Positions 28,768 through 40,617 of a stretch of 64,000 nucleotides of DNA are shown piece after piece; position 1 is the first letter of the stretch; each line of letters starts with the position of its first letter. The position numbers and the translations under genes are program-made. Location of the stretch: positions 18,664,948-18,728,947 of the forward strand of contig NC_053403.1 in assembly GCF_016859285.1 (NCBI RefSeq), given 5' to 3'. A model generated the notes under the pieces. It did not search any database and was not told the DNA's origin. It was given only the letters and a program-made list of their open reading frames with translations. This DNA comes from Xiphias gladius. Lineage: Eukaryota > Chordata > Actinopteri > Istiophoriformes > Xiphiidae.

Positions 28768-29238
28768 ATAAACATTAGCATTTGTTTTGAGTCATGTTTC
28801 TGGCCGCCTGTAGAACGTAACTCCGATATTCACTCTCCTTTTACCTCTGTTTTTGTCTCCACCAAATACTCTGCTAAATAAATATATTTTCCTTTTAGCA
28901 GTGAAATGATCCATTTATTAACTAGTTGCAAACTTTCTTTTCTCTGCTGTTTGGTGCTGAGAAGTTAGCATAGAGGGGGTTCATCAGTTTTTTGCCACTG
29001 CTGTGGCTGGAAAAGGGTTCACAAGAGTGATGACGCTGAAGAAAATCAATAAATTTGTGAGCTATGAAACCAAAACAATGGTCTAAAAGATGCTAATACG
29101 CTCCCACGAGCTGAGGGGAACTGCACAGTCAGGCGATAATTCTCTGTAGGTTTGTCACTATGAGTGGCACTTTCACATTACATTTAGACATCTGATCCAT
29201 TGTTGCTATAAAAAAAAATTGATTAATGCAGCTTTAAG
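28768..29238. repeat. Dispersed fish repeat, copy 1
   Basis: The sequence shares ordered blocks (GTCATGTTTCTGGCC, CACTCTCC, GGTGCTGAG, GCTATGAAACCAAAACAA, GAGCTGAGGGGAACTGCA, GATAATTCTCT) with the stretches at 56080-56545 and 61852-62168. It carries no coding potential. Confidence 0.65.
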
Positions 29239-31061
29239 TTAAGCTTACATTACTTTCAAATGAAAAATATGAATCACCTAGTGTTGAAAATAAAATAATG
29301 GATACTGGTGTTGAAAGTTTCATGCACTTCACCCTTCTGGCCACTCTTCAATCATTGATGTCAGAGTATAAACTTTGCTTCCAACTGTTTATGGAAAACA
29401 ACTGCTGTGACATCACTATTTGGGGTGTGGTCAGCAGTGCAACATGCTTTAACATTTTAGCCTGTAGGGAGTAAGAAATCTTTACATTTGTGATTCAGTC
29501 CATTTATTCCTAAAAATGACTCATCTCTCCATGTGGAAAGAAGAACAATGACCTTTGTTTTCCATGGATGTGGGTGTGTTTCTTCAACAAAACAAAAAGA
29601 CTGCCTTTGTTACAGCAGCAGCTTTCAATACTGGAAGAGAAGAACAAATCTCACAGTGTGAGATAAGATCTCTCTCTGGCCACTGTCTTCCGACAGGTCA
29701 ACAGTAGCAGTGGGGACATTTATCACCAACTTATTGCTTTGCTGCCACTGAGGGGTGGGAGGAGGGAGAAATATCACAAAAGGCATCACAAAACAAACTA
29801 AACACCTCCTGCAAGTCCACATAGTGGCAAGATGTGCTGCAGCAACTGAATATTTTTTATTATTTCTGTGTTTTTTTCCCTTGTGGGGCAAAGATAAGGA
29901 GCTATCCATCATGGACTCTTGTCCGTGACCTGAGGATTCCATTATGGCCCAACACAATATGTTCCCAGTTTACATCCAACAGCAAACAAAAGCAATGCCA
30001 GAAAACCAATTTCCTCCTACCTTCATGAATAAGAATCTCATTCATCTTCGTCCGTGCACATTTACAAAGGCAGACAAGAGGTGAGTGTAGACCCATTATC
30101 AAGCTGTTTTTAACGCTTCAACAATGGTCTTTGCACAAATGCAGGCTGAAGGGAGCACATCTTTTCTGTGGTTTTGAGATAGGAGTCCTGCTGGATTGAA
30201 AAGCTTGAACTGATTGTGATGTTTGTATTCTTTTTTTTCTTTTTTTTTTAAAACATTTTAACAATTTTAAAATTTTGTCTGTTGCAAGGACTTTTTTTTC
30301 CTGTTTATACATGTGCTTCCAAAACCCTGCAACCATCAAGCCACCCATGATTCAGTTACCCGAAGCTGGTACATGTCAGATTGATTTCTTCACACTGACA
30401 CTCACACCAGGCCCTCACAATAACCCCCTGCTGTCCTTAAATCACCTCACACAGGCAGCAGGGTGACTTTGCATTCATCCATTCATTCAACATTTATTCA
30501 TACATAGGGAAAGGACACACACGCTTGCGCACGTTCCCCTTTCACATCATTGTTCCAAAGCAGATAACATATGAAGCATTTTAAAAGCACCATATAGATA
30601 TTATAAAAAGAGTTGTGACTGTACAGATAAAAGAACAATGCCAAAAAAAGATACGTCCAGGCAGGATCAGAAGAGAATGGGAAAACCTCCGGGTATGAAT
30701 GAAAAATACATACGCCACTCAACATGACAAAAGGTCAGTCTTGAATTACATCAGAGCCCCTCTCCTACCACGAGTCATGGCTTTGTATTGTTCAACCTCA
30801 TGTGCAGAGGGGCCGCTTCTCCCCCACGCTGGCAAGAAATTGGATGACTTCTGAGCATGTCAGCTCCTCTCCACGAGTATAGGTCAATGTTAAATCATAG
30901 AGCCACTTTGCTGTAATTGAGTGAGAGATTAATGTGTTTTAGCCTTCTCAGTTACAGATAGAAGGCAGAGGGAAGCTGGAATGCTTCACATTGTTCTCCC
31001 TCTGACCCAATAGGCGGTGAGAGCTGTGTCGACTCTGACCTCAAACAGTGAAAAAAGTGAA

Positions 31062-31356
31062 TTTAAAGCTATAAAATGTAAGATTTTCCTTACATAAAAC
31101 CCAATTTTTGACAATACTTATTTCTGGCATTTATCTTGCTATAGCTATTAAATTTGTTAACACTTGGTTATCTCTATATAGTATCTTGCATTACCACTGG
31201 TGGAATCCTCCATTCTAACAATGGATTTAAATGACGACCCCAGCCATTTTGAAGAGGCATTATATATCTGTAATTATTAACGTGGTCTTAGTGTTAACAC
31301 CAGTAACCACTGGTGTTGCTAAATCAAGCAGAAATAAAATATATTATAGCTTTAAA
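31062..31356. mobile_element. MITE-like element with short inverted ends
   Basis: TTTAAAGCTATAAAATGTAA at 31062 is mirrored by ATATTATAGCTTTAAA ending at 31356, giving a 295-bp non-coding element with near-matching ~16-bp inverted ends. The family is not identified. Confidence 0.5.
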
Positions 31357-32789
31357 TGTAAGCAATAGATGTGTCTGGTGACAAAAGTAATTTTCTAATC
31401 AGCAGGATGATTTTTATGATAGGATTGTCAGAACGAAGTGAGAATTTGTTTGAAAAAAATAAAAATTAGTAATTTCACGGCCTCTACTCAAATAAAATGT
31501 TTAGTTGGATATACACTTGGAGTTGTACACGCTCCATTGAAACCACATTGAAAGTCTAGCCAAAAATAATGGCTTTAAGTTATATAGGGTAATGACCATA
31601 AGCAACTTAAGTATAATCTTTTCCAGGTTCAGTGTTCCCTTTGGATATCCCAATAAAATTAATTTTCAATTGGCTTGGATTCTTTCTGGTTTCAAGCTTT
31701 TCAATGTTTTATTTCACAGTTCTAAGGCTAGAATTTTTCTGATGTCTGTAAAAGACCAGCAATAAAACATCATAGCATGCAAGTCCATAACACTGCACTA
31801 ACGCAGGAAGCCATAACTACAAACACTGCCCATTGAAGAAAAATAAATCATGTGCATATAACAACTGTGTGAGCCCTATTCAGGCATGAGTGAAAGATGG
31901 CACTGGGCAGAGATTTGAGAGTCTGCTGGGCTGTGTAATGACACATTGATTACTTTCCGAGGCCCGGGAAAGTAAAACTGTCAGACTGCATACATCATAA
32001 TTAATTGTAATTTATGGAACTAGTTTTGCTCTAATCATCGCATTAATCGTAGAGCCCATTTCTGGTCAAAAAAAAGAAAAAAAAAGTCACTACTCGCACT
32101 CTGAATACATTTTGGGCTTTCAATCATCTATGTTAATAGGATGCATTACTCAGGAAGTGATTTAAAAAAAAAAGGAAAAGCTATGAGCAAACTATAACAT
32201 TTACACAACCAATGGAATTCCCACTGCGATGTAAAAGTTTGAATTAAGTTGCTCTAAACTAGACTAAAAGAAGTTGACGGAGAAAAAATTGCATCTCATT
32301 TCTAAATTTGTAAATACCTACAAAATGTCATAAGAAATACATAGACAGATACCTATTACACTCTATATGAAGTTTATTCCTTTGGTAGTAATTTACAAGA
32401 ATTATAAAGCTGATTTGCTTTGAATCTTACAGATTACGTTTATATCACTATACATATCCGCCATCAAACACGGGCTGTAACTGTGTTCGCATATACACCA
32501 GGGGCTTAAATAAAACACAGGTGATAAAAACTCAAATGCGGAAATGTGGGGGATAAATGAGACAAAGGTAAATATGAACACTTCCTGCCGAGTTTCTATT
32601 GGGTCTGTATACATTTATTTAGGGGACCCCCCCCCCCCAAAAAACCCTTGACAATTCTTTTGCCCAAATATCACCAAATATTACCATCCACATCTGAAAT
32701 CACATCAGCTGTACTGTACAGAGAGACGTTCTCAGAAGCAGAGGCAGATCTGACAAATAACTATCAGCTCTACTTGCCTTTTCAACAGG

Positions 32790-32795
32790 TTTATT
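32790..32795 (-). terminator. Candidate snw1 polyadenylation signal (AATAAA)
   Basis: This is the first AATAAA on the minus strand after the snw1 stop codon at 33040, giving a 3' UTR of about 250 nt. A second candidate is at 32614-32619. Confidence 0.4.
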
Positions 32796-33039
32796 AATGA
32801 TATATTTAGCGAGAATGCTCAACATGTTCTAAACAGAGCACAGTACATAAAAAAAAACAAAAGAGCATCTTTCACAACCTTTGATCTTATTTCACATGGA
32901 AAGAAAACAAAAATCTGACATTCCTGATAGAGACTTGACTATATTAAAAGCCCTCTCAACCACTGAGAGGGTGCAAGCTACCTCCTCATCCTCCAATATG
33001 CCATCAACTGTCCTCAATGGAATCTGTGCCCTTGTGTTC

Positions 33040-33232
33040 TCACTCCTTCCTGCGTTTTTTGTCATGGTAGTCGTCCTTTGAGCGGCTGCTGGTGGAGGGC
33101 CTCTTGGAGCCGCCATGCTGCTTGGCCTCCTCCAAGAACTTGTCAAGACCGAAGGGATCCTCCTCAAACTGCACTGGTCCTTCCCGCCTCTGTCCATGGT
33201 CGGCACCTGAGAACTCTTTGCCTGGAGTAAAC
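33040..33232 (-). CDS. snw1: snw1 exon 14 (last coding exon)
   Basis: It encodes residues 472-535, including GPVQFEEDPFGLDKFLEEAK and QHGGSKRPS, and ends KKRRKE then TGA (33042-33040). The acceptor is CATCAG|GTTT, entered in phase 2. Confidence 0.97.
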
Positions 33233-36200
33233 CTGATGGTGGACAGAAAAAAAAAAAAAACAACAACAACAAAAAAACAAACAAACACATTCTTAATTTT
33301 GTTGCAGATTTGTTGTGCTTGTTTTTTGCCATTCATGTATCCTCAAAGCAGCAAAAAAGACAGATGGATTGAAAATAAAAGCTAATTGCTAGCAGGCTGC
33401 TTTTTGTACAACGGATTGACAAACAAAAAGCTTTTCTATGAGCAGAAAAACAGGACTGCATCCAAAGTATCAGGATATTCCATGGAACATATGTTTTTAT
33501 GTCTCAGGAAAATTTCAGTCAAAGTCTAAGATTTTCTTTTCAGTGTTTTGAAAAGTCAATGGAGTAGCACCCTGCAGCCAGCCAAACATTCCTACAGGAC
33601 AATGTCAAGCCAGTGACTAAACATATGAAACAGGCTATGCTCGCCTAGTAGAGTGTGGTACTGCTGCCCCAAAGACAAGGTCTTCTGCTGTGCATGTTTT
33701 CCTCGTGCCTCAAAATAAAGCTAAAATGACCCTGAAATGATTCAGGGTTTTATTGTTATTTCCTGTTATATTTGAGACAGTTAAAGCTTCAGCAGTCCTG
33801 TTGCTGGCCTGACAAATATATAAGTCCTGAATTAAAACTGAACTTTTTTCAAACTGGTAATGGCAAACATGGAGTTAGGGATCAACTGTGGGTTGTCAAA
33901 TAATTTTAGGGAATATTGAGCCATATTCCAAGAAAAATAAATACATAAATAAAAATCACCCATTTGTTTCAGATATTTTTGAGCTATCATGTTTGTAATA
34001 CAGAGCTACACACCACCAACACAATTTTATGTACACCATACAAAAATGACAAAGTAGCGTAATCCTGACCTTTTTAATCCATTGTCCATTTCCTAACAAA
34101 TGCTGTGTAAGTGTAAACCATTTTCCTTTTCAAGAGCCAGTGATTTCAATATTTTCTGGACTCGCTTCTCTGCTCAATGGTAATTCATTTGTTGGTCAAC
34201 ATTTACACATACGTGATTTTTTTGTGTTTACAACTCCCTGGAAAACAGTAGCTACTGAATACTTTCTCTTTGCAAAACCAAGCAAAAGGTAAATAAGAAT
34301 GTAATAACATTAATATACAAATAAGTCAAATAAATGCATAAACTGCTAACAAAAACCTTTGTTAATGTTATTCCTAGTACCTGTTGTGCATGAGTGTATC
34401 AAGGTCATCTGTGTAGGCGTCCTTGTCTATATTCTTGCTGGGCCTGTAGATGTTTGAAGCCATATCTCTGCCGCTGCGGAACGGCTGACTGTATACGTTG
34501 TATGTCTCATCCTCACCACCAGCAAAACCACTATCCATACCCTGGAAAGACAGAGAGAAAGGAAGAGAGACTTTCAGGAAAATGTAACAGTGCACGACAA
34601 TGGAATAGCTGTAACTTTTTGAGGTAAGGTTCTTTTTTTAAATGCATCTAACTGGCCCTTTGCTTCCCTTAAGTACCCAAGAGAAAATAACTGTCAAGTA
34701 GGTGACCACACTAGGTAACATTATTTTGGAAATTTTTCCTCCTGTTTTTCTCCAATCAACACACATCATCTAAGCTGATGTAAATGTACTAATGTAGGTA
34801 TCAAACGTTCTAACCTTGCTCTGATTAAAGAGCCTCTGGTCGTACTGGGCCTCGCTAGAGGAACGAGGGTTGGGCATGCCCAGAGCGATGAGCTCGCTGA
34901 CATCCCGCTCCTGGTCTCTCTGCAGCTTGGACCTGGAACAAAGAACAAAGTCTGAGATTTAGCAAGTATTCACAGGAAAAACAAATGACACACAAAACAA
35001 TGAGATGAAAATGTAGGAAAAAAATAATTGCTAGAAACTCACTAGAAAGTAGTTCTATTAATAATATTATATTTCTATATTTTCAAAGTTTCATGTTACA
35101 TAATATAATACTTTGGCCTAAAAGTGTCATATATGCAGGGTTTAGGTTTAACACAAGGTCATTTCTAAAATCATTTTCCCCAAAAAGTACTAGGGTTATA
35201 CAATTAAAGATTTCATTTATAATGAAAAATGTGTATGTAATAAAATGTTGTTGCTGAAAAGTTTTTCCATTCAGTTCTGTTGACTTTAACATCTTGACTG
35301 TCTTTCAGCAAACAGCCATCTCAAAGTTAAGTGAAAGGTAATTAAGATAACAAGGTTTCTGCCTTCTGACAGCTGGAATTCTGATTGTGAACAAGCTCTC
35401 CTCAGAATTTCACTTCCTCGACTCCTCCTGGGAACCACAGCTCCATCAATCGACAACCTGACAGTTCACACACGCACTTAACACACAACTACACACTGAT
35501 CACACATCTCACATACACAAACAGTCTTTGGATCATTGCAGAAAAGGACTACTGTCTGCGTACTCTGCTGGAACCTGCTGCATTTGTTCAATATTACTGC
35601 TGGCCCCATGAATGATTCAGCAGTGAGCAGTACATCTGTACCAGTGTGTGTGTGTGTATATGTATGGAAACGAAGGGTGGGTGAGTTCACATGCGGTGTA
35701 TTTAAAGTGCGTGTCCAGCACCTCTTATCAGGAGCTGCCCTGGAAATGTTCCTGTCGTGCTGTCTCTCTTTCCTTCTGTCATGGCGGATCTCGTCACGCT
35801 CCCTGGCCTCGCTGTCCTCGCCACCTGCCATGTGAAACACAAAAAGGAAATTTTGAAAAAAAGAAAACCACACCAGGAGGGTAGTGGGGGACAGATGATG
35901 TGAAATGGTGCAGTAGAAGTGCAGAGGTAAAAAGAAACATTGGGATAGAAAGAGAGAAAGACAGAGGTGAGAAAAATTGGAGGTGAGCTGTAGGTGAAGT
36001 TAGGGAAGATGGGAAAAAAATGATGGAATAGAAATGGAAGAAATATGAAGAAGGGGATTGATACACAGCAGGAGAGGGAAGATAAAGTAATTGAATGGTC
36101 AGTAAACGTAGAAAGAAAAAACGCAGCTGACACATCAGAATTATGACCAAAAAAATGTAAATTCAGATTTTGCAGTCTGAGTCAATGTGATGTGAGTAAA

Positions 36201-39200
36201 CTAAATGGTTATTCAAAAGCATGTACAAAAACAGGATATGCAACATGGATTTTTCTTCTCCCAAAATATATGTGAGTTATCAGTAGGGAAGCAGACACAT
36301 CATTTCACAGCTTGCTGGTCTTGTCAACACCAGCAGGGTGAAAAATGTTGTCATCACTTATGCCACTCATGTTCCCGATTTGGAACTGGCAACAGCAATG
36401 ACAACAGAGTCTCCACTTGCTCAGAGAACCACACATCCATAGATGCCATACATAGTGTATATGCTTGAAAACTGAGCATCGGACAAAGTAACCTTTTTTT
36501 TTTTACTTTTTGGTCCTTATCTTCAGGACTCACCTTTATCCCCATGACTTTTGATCCCTGCCCTGCGGTCTCGAGCCATTTGGGCCAGCTCCCTCAGTTT
36601 CTCCTCCTTCTTCTCCTTCTCCTTCTGAGCCATCTTCTTCTCTACCTGGGCTCTCATCTCCACTGCCTCTCTGGCCTAAAAAAGCACCCAAGATTTCAAT
36701 AGGTTATTTAAATATGGGTAAAAGGGTGTATATTTTAGGCAATGCTACAATTATGGACTGTTGTTCAGATCAGTCGGAATGATGATGCAGTACCTTTCTA
36801 TCAGCGATGTAGAGTGCCTCGGCCAGCTTGGCAAAGTTTTCATTGATGTGAACTGTTTGCAGCCCCCTACCATCAGCAGCCAGACGTTTGTCAAGAGGAA
36901 TGGTGTAGCCCTGAGAGAAATGAAGCATATCAAGACAAAGATATTAGTAAAGAAGAGAAAGGGCAGCAGGGCAATCAACTAAAATAACAATGACAAGACC
37001 TGAAGTCCTAAAAAATTAATTAATTAAACCCATAATTATGCAATATATCATAAAAACAAAAAGTGTGGATATGCCTACACGAACTACTCACAATGACAAT
37101 CAGTTTGACATTTAGAAACACACAAAAGTAACAAATAATTCGAGTGTCATGTTACCTTAGCATTCTTCCAGTTGGAGATGCATGGAGGAATCTTCCACTC
37201 CTGCTGCTCCTTGACTGTCATCTAAAAACAAAGGAAGAAAGTATGTCAAACATAATATCTTTTGTAGAATGCAAGCCACTTTATTTTAAATGTATCAATA
37301 TAGTATTAAAAGAAGAATGTGACTTACAGCCCGTTTTACATTTCAAATGTGTTAGGCTAACTGTACCTTTCTGCTTGGAGAATGCATGACAGGGGCAGGA
37401 GGAGAGGGAGGTCCTCGAGGAATCTTCTTGTTGATCCTGAAACACACAGTTTTCTTTAGAATAAGAGGTGGCCATGATTATCTATTCGGTGTGTATATAC
37501 TACTGAGTTTTAGCAGAAAAAATACAAAGATAGCTGCAACAAATCACAACCTTTCGTGTTACATTTTGGTAAAAAAAAAAAAAAAAAAAAAGTCCTTACA
37601 AAAGAAAAATCTTTATATAACAGTTAACTTTAGACATCAAGATATCTGAACATGTATAATTATTAATGGCATTATATGGTAAGATTTTAACAGAAACCTT
37701 ACTGGAGTAATGAATCACATCCAACCAAATCATTCAAATGGATCTTAATTTTGTAATGCTGCTTTTAAATCTGATCAGGCTTCTTAGTACTTTATACTTC
37801 ACACTCAGATTTACTTTGGCCATTACTTCATTCTTTATGTAGATGGATAAGTTATCAACATAATAGAACTACGAATGGGCACTCTTCACACAGAAAAAGA
37901 AAAAAAGCAAAATAAATGAAAAAGCATTAAGGCACGACGAAGAAATGTAATATTGACTTGTTAATCAAACTGTATCCAAAAAACTGCTCTAAACAGTGCT
38001 CTAAACACTGAAAATAGAGTAATTCTACTAATTATATTAAATACTATATTATATAACAAACCGGTCTTTACACATGTCTTCATACTACCTTGATGGAGAC
38101 ATGTTTACTTACTTGAAACGTGGAGGTTCCATGGGGTCTTTCTGCATTTCCACCATGCGGATCACCCTCTGTTTGGCCCCTGAGTTAAAAGCTACTCCCT
38201 GCTGGGATGGGGTGTATCTTGAAGAGAGAAAAAGAAAAAGAAATGTGTCACCATGCATTAAACTTTTACCCTCACCCACATACACAAATATAGCCAACAG
38301 AGACAGTCATTTAAATTAATAAACAGTATGTACTTAAGCATACATAACTGGGAACTCAGTCATAAAAACAATCCTAATCTCCCAATTGACTCTCAGTGTT
38401 CTAAAATGGTGTTGAATCTGTTAAAATTCTAATACATACCTGATGTACTGTGCAGGAGCCTGTTTGTCTGCGGCTCTTACAGGCATGGCAGCAGCAATCT
38501 TCTGAGACACCTGCTTATCCAAGGCAGCGCGGGTCTTTTCTGTAAGCTACAACAGACACACAACATTGACCACAGTTAGATGTAAACTGATTATCAAATT
38601 TACCTGATCATAACTCAGTAATGTTAAAACCCGAATAAAAGATTACCAAAACCAGTCCATTTCTGATTGTGATTCTGGTGAGAAAATGTTAAAAAGGTTA
38701 AACTTAAATTTGCATAATTTACTAAATTCTACCAATTAGATTACAGATTTGGTCACACAGTAACATCAGCTTGAAGTTTGCAGTGAGCAATGGATAAAAG
38801 GAGCATTAAGTGCTCTACTTGGGTAATGATATTTGAGTAGTCAAATCTACAGTCCCATGAATAACTAAATCTGATGTGCCTGTGACACAGTTATTCCATA
38901 AGCACACATTCCAACATTTCTTACCTCTTGTACAGCCTCCTCGTCAGGCCTCTGTAGTTCTGGAGTGTCTTCATTTAAAACTTCTTTTGGAAGAAGGTCT
39001 GTGTACTTACTGAAGATCACCTGCAACAATGAAAGATGAGAAATGGTTAGAAATAGCTGATTAACTAAACTAAGATTTTTTTGCAATCAAATGATATGGA
39101 CCACTGAAATGGGTTGTTTGACAATGTGTATCATAGTACAATGTGTATACTGTAAATAAAAGGGGACATAGAGTCATATAATGCATTACCATCATCACTG

Positions 39201-40581
39201 ATTTTTTTCTAAGATATTTTAAGTGTAGATGATGTTATTGATAAGACAACAACTCTGGCATTTAAAACAAGTTGGATTTTATCAGGCCAAGACTCAGTTG
39301 GAGGTGTTGTATGAAGTGGGCCAAGGCTTAGACCTGTGACTTCACAGAAAGACAAGTACAGGTGTTTCTCATATTAATCTGTCTGCTCATCGTCCACTTG
39401 ACCTGAACTACCATCTTCAGACCAGGTTTGACCAGTCTTGTAGTTTCATATAGGCTTAATATTTTTCAAGTTATGCACAGCGTCATTTTAAGTGTGTGTT
39501 GAGAGCATCCTTTGTGACAGGTCAAAGGGTCTTTTCCATGTATACCTTATCCTTGCCCTGTCCTTGTCTGGCGATGGCATCATATTTAATCTTTCCTTCT
39601 GCATCCACCTGCACCGCCAAGGCATTGGATGTCTTCTTCTTCCTACCCATCTCCAGAGGAAACTGGGCCACATGGATCTCTGGGAAAGCTCCTCCATCGC
39701 CAAAGTCCTGTAAAAACACAGATTTTACAAACAAGATGAGAAGATGCACTTGGTGTTCATTAGTTTTGCATTGGTTTGTGACAGTGACTCTTCTACATTT
39801 AGTAAAGCATCCAGAAATGGGACATCAAACATAAAATGTCCCAACCACCACCAAACAACTGAGAAAACATGTCCCATCTTGCACGGTTTTCTCACGTTTG
39901 AGATAATTTTGTCTCATGATTAAATTAATTTGTTTACCTCAAGTGAACGAGGTACCCAGCCTTTTCTGTGTCCGTAAGGAGGGGGCTCTCTAAGGGACGA
40001 AACCAGGGCAGTGGAGTAGGACTTCTGGGCCCGGAGCCTCTCCTCTGCCTCCAGCTGGTCTTGAGACAGCTGGGTCGGCGCCGGTAAAAAGCTACAAACA
40101 GGATAACACGTGTATAAGTTTTGTTTAGTTGTGCAACTGCTTTTGGGCCTACCTTTCATTAAGCGAGAGTGACACTGGGTATATTTAAGCATTATTCAGA
40201 AGTGTTAGACCTGCTAGCTAGGTAAGCGTCGTGGCTACACACTGATACAATTTTAAGGAGCCCAACTGAAGCATGCTGTTAACACACCACACGTACACAG
40301 TTGATAAGCTTGAGTTGTTGGAGTAGCTGTGTGCTGCTAAGCTATCTGGCTAATGCCAAACGTTTAACTTACGGCGTACGATTTCAGCTAGCTAGCATTA
40401 GCTGATTCCATTAGCTTTAATTAAAACAAGGAAACGATGGCGGATAGACCAAAAACATCAATGTTAAATATTAAACACAATGTATACATCACACAGCATA
40501 GTCTGGAAACGATATAAGCCAAAATTTCGTTAATTAAAAACACAAAAAGTCTTGACGCGGGACTCACCTCGCCAGAGACAT
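33040..40581 (-). CDS. snw1: SNW domain-containing protein 1 (SKIP), 14 coding exons
   Basis: This nuclear protein is a core component of the activated spliceosome (Prp45/SKIP family) and a transcriptional co-regulator for nuclear-receptor and Notch pathways. Fourteen minus-strand exons join into 1608 nt with all phases consistent, giving 535 residues (human 536). The SNW signature SNWKN falls at about 252-256 in exon 8. Before it comes FNSGAKQRVIRMVEMQKDP. A charged Lys/Glu-rich helix follows (exon 10), then RDEIRHDRRKERQHDRN, and an acidic-to-basic tail ending KKRRKE. Coding exon 1 has only 14 nt. Introns are 130 bp to about 1.6 kb, and I recognised nothing in them apart from poly(A)/poly(T) tracts. 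No disabling change was seen. Confidence 0.98.
34381..34541 (-). CDS. snw1: snw1 exon 13
   Basis: It encodes residues 419-472: GMDSGFAGGEDETYNVYSQP, then IYRPSKNIDKDAY. The acceptor is TTCCAG|GG and the donor CAG|GTACTA. Phase 0 in, phase 2 out. Confidence 0.97.
34815..34932 (-). CDS. snw1: snw1 exon 12
   Basis: It encodes residues 379-418: SKLQRDQERDVSELIALGMP, then YDQRLFNQSK. The acceptor is TTCCAG|GT and the donor AAG|GTTAGA. Phase 2 in, phase 0 out. Confidence 0.96.
35722..35824 (-). CDS. snw1: snw1 exon 11
   Basis: It encodes residues 345-379, containing EARERDEIRHDRRKERQHD and ending RAAPDKR. The acceptor is TGGCAG|GT. The donor is AG|GTGCTG, weaker than average but fixed by frame and homology. 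Confidence 0.95.
36534..36675 (-). CDS. snw1: snw1 exon 10 (charged helix)
   Basis: It encodes residues 298-345, a Lys/Glu-rich helical stretch (KKMAQKEKEKKEEKLRELAQ) that follows the SNW domain. The acceptor is TTTTAG|GC and the donor AAAG|GTGAGT. Phase 0 in, phase 1 out. Confidence 0.96.
36794..36910 (-). CDS. snw1: snw1 exon 9
   Basis: It encodes residues 259-297: GYTIPLDKRLAADGRGLQ, then INENFAKLAEALYIADRK, near-identical to human. The acceptor is TCTCAG|GG and the donor AAG|GTACTG. Phase 0 at both ends. Confidence 0.97.
37156..37221 (-). CDS. snw1: snw1 exon 8 (SNW motif)
   Basis: It encodes residues 237-258, MTVKEQQEWKIPPCISNWKN and AK, holding the Ser-Asn-Trp signature that names the family. 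The acceptor is TTTTAG|AT and the donor AAG|GTAACA. Confidence 0.97.
37367..37436 (-). CDS. snw1: snw1 exon 7
   Basis: It encodes residues 213-236, the proline-rich stretch KIPRGPPSPPAPVMHSPSRK. The acceptor is TTTCAG|GA and the donor AAG|GTACAG. Phase 2 in, phase 0 out. Confidence 0.97.
38113..38217 (-). CDS. snw1: snw1 exon 6
   Basis: It encodes residues 178-213: YTPSQQGVAFNSGAKQRVIR, then MVEMQKDPMEPPRFK, the most conserved part of the SNW domain. The acceptor is TTCAAG|AT and the donor CAA|GTAAGT. Confidence 0.97.
38440..38546 (-). CDS. snw1: snw1 exon 5
   Basis: It encodes residues 143-178, containing EKTRAALDKQVSQKIAAAMP and APAQYIR. The acceptor is TTGTAG|CT and the donor CAG|GTATGT. 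Phase 0 in, phase 2 out. Confidence 0.96.
38925..39020 (-). CDS. snw1: snw1 exon 4
   Basis: It encodes residues 111-142: VIFSKYTDLLPKEVLNED, then LQRPDEEAVQE. The acceptor is TTGCAG|GT and the donor GAG|GTAAGA. Phase 0 at both ends. Confidence 0.97.
39546..39707 (-). CDS. snw1: snw1 exon 3
   Basis: It encodes residues 57-110: DFGDGGAFPEIHVAQFPLEM, a GRKKK basic cluster, then GKIKYDAIARQGQGKDK. The acceptor is TTACAG|GA and the donor AAG|GTATAC. Phase 0 at both ends. Confidence 0.97.
39938..40091 (-). CDS. snw1: snw1 exon 2
   Basis: It encodes residues 5-56: FLPAPTQLSQDQLEAEERLR, then SSLREPPPYGHRKGWVPRS. The acceptor is TTGTAG|CT and the donor GAG|GTAAAC. Phase 2 in, phase 0 out. Confidence 0.97.
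40568..40581 (-). CDS. snw1: snw1 exon 1 (14-nt coding part)
   Basis: It encodes MSLA plus two bases of Ser5, then the donor AG|GTGAGT. Human exon 1 has the same tiny coding part (MALT plus a split Ser). The ATG is at 40581-40579. Confidence 0.92.
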
Positions 40582-40605
40582 TTTCCCTTCTCCCTATCAA
40601 AGAAC

Positions 40606-40617
40606 TGCGCATGCGCG
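40606..40617 (-). promoter_or_regulatory. NRF1-type palindrome TGCGCATGCGCG at the snw1 start
   Basis: This is an exact match to the NRF1 consensus YGCGCAYGCGCR, 25-36 bp upstream of the snw1 ATG. It very probably marks the core promoter or transcription start region and implies a very short 5' UTR. Confidence 0.7.

Larger units (their letters stand above)
21463..32789. other. Intergenic region between sptlc2 and snw1
   Basis: In 11 kb I find no exon of a recognisable protein. Identified items are a decayed Tc1 element (24260-25494), an inverted-repeat-bounded element (25915-27002), a dispersed repeat copy (28768-29238) and a short MITE-like element (31062-31356). The rest is AT-rich unique sequence. 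A stretch near 31890-32060 has dense homeodomain-type ATTA motifs. Confidence 0.7.
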
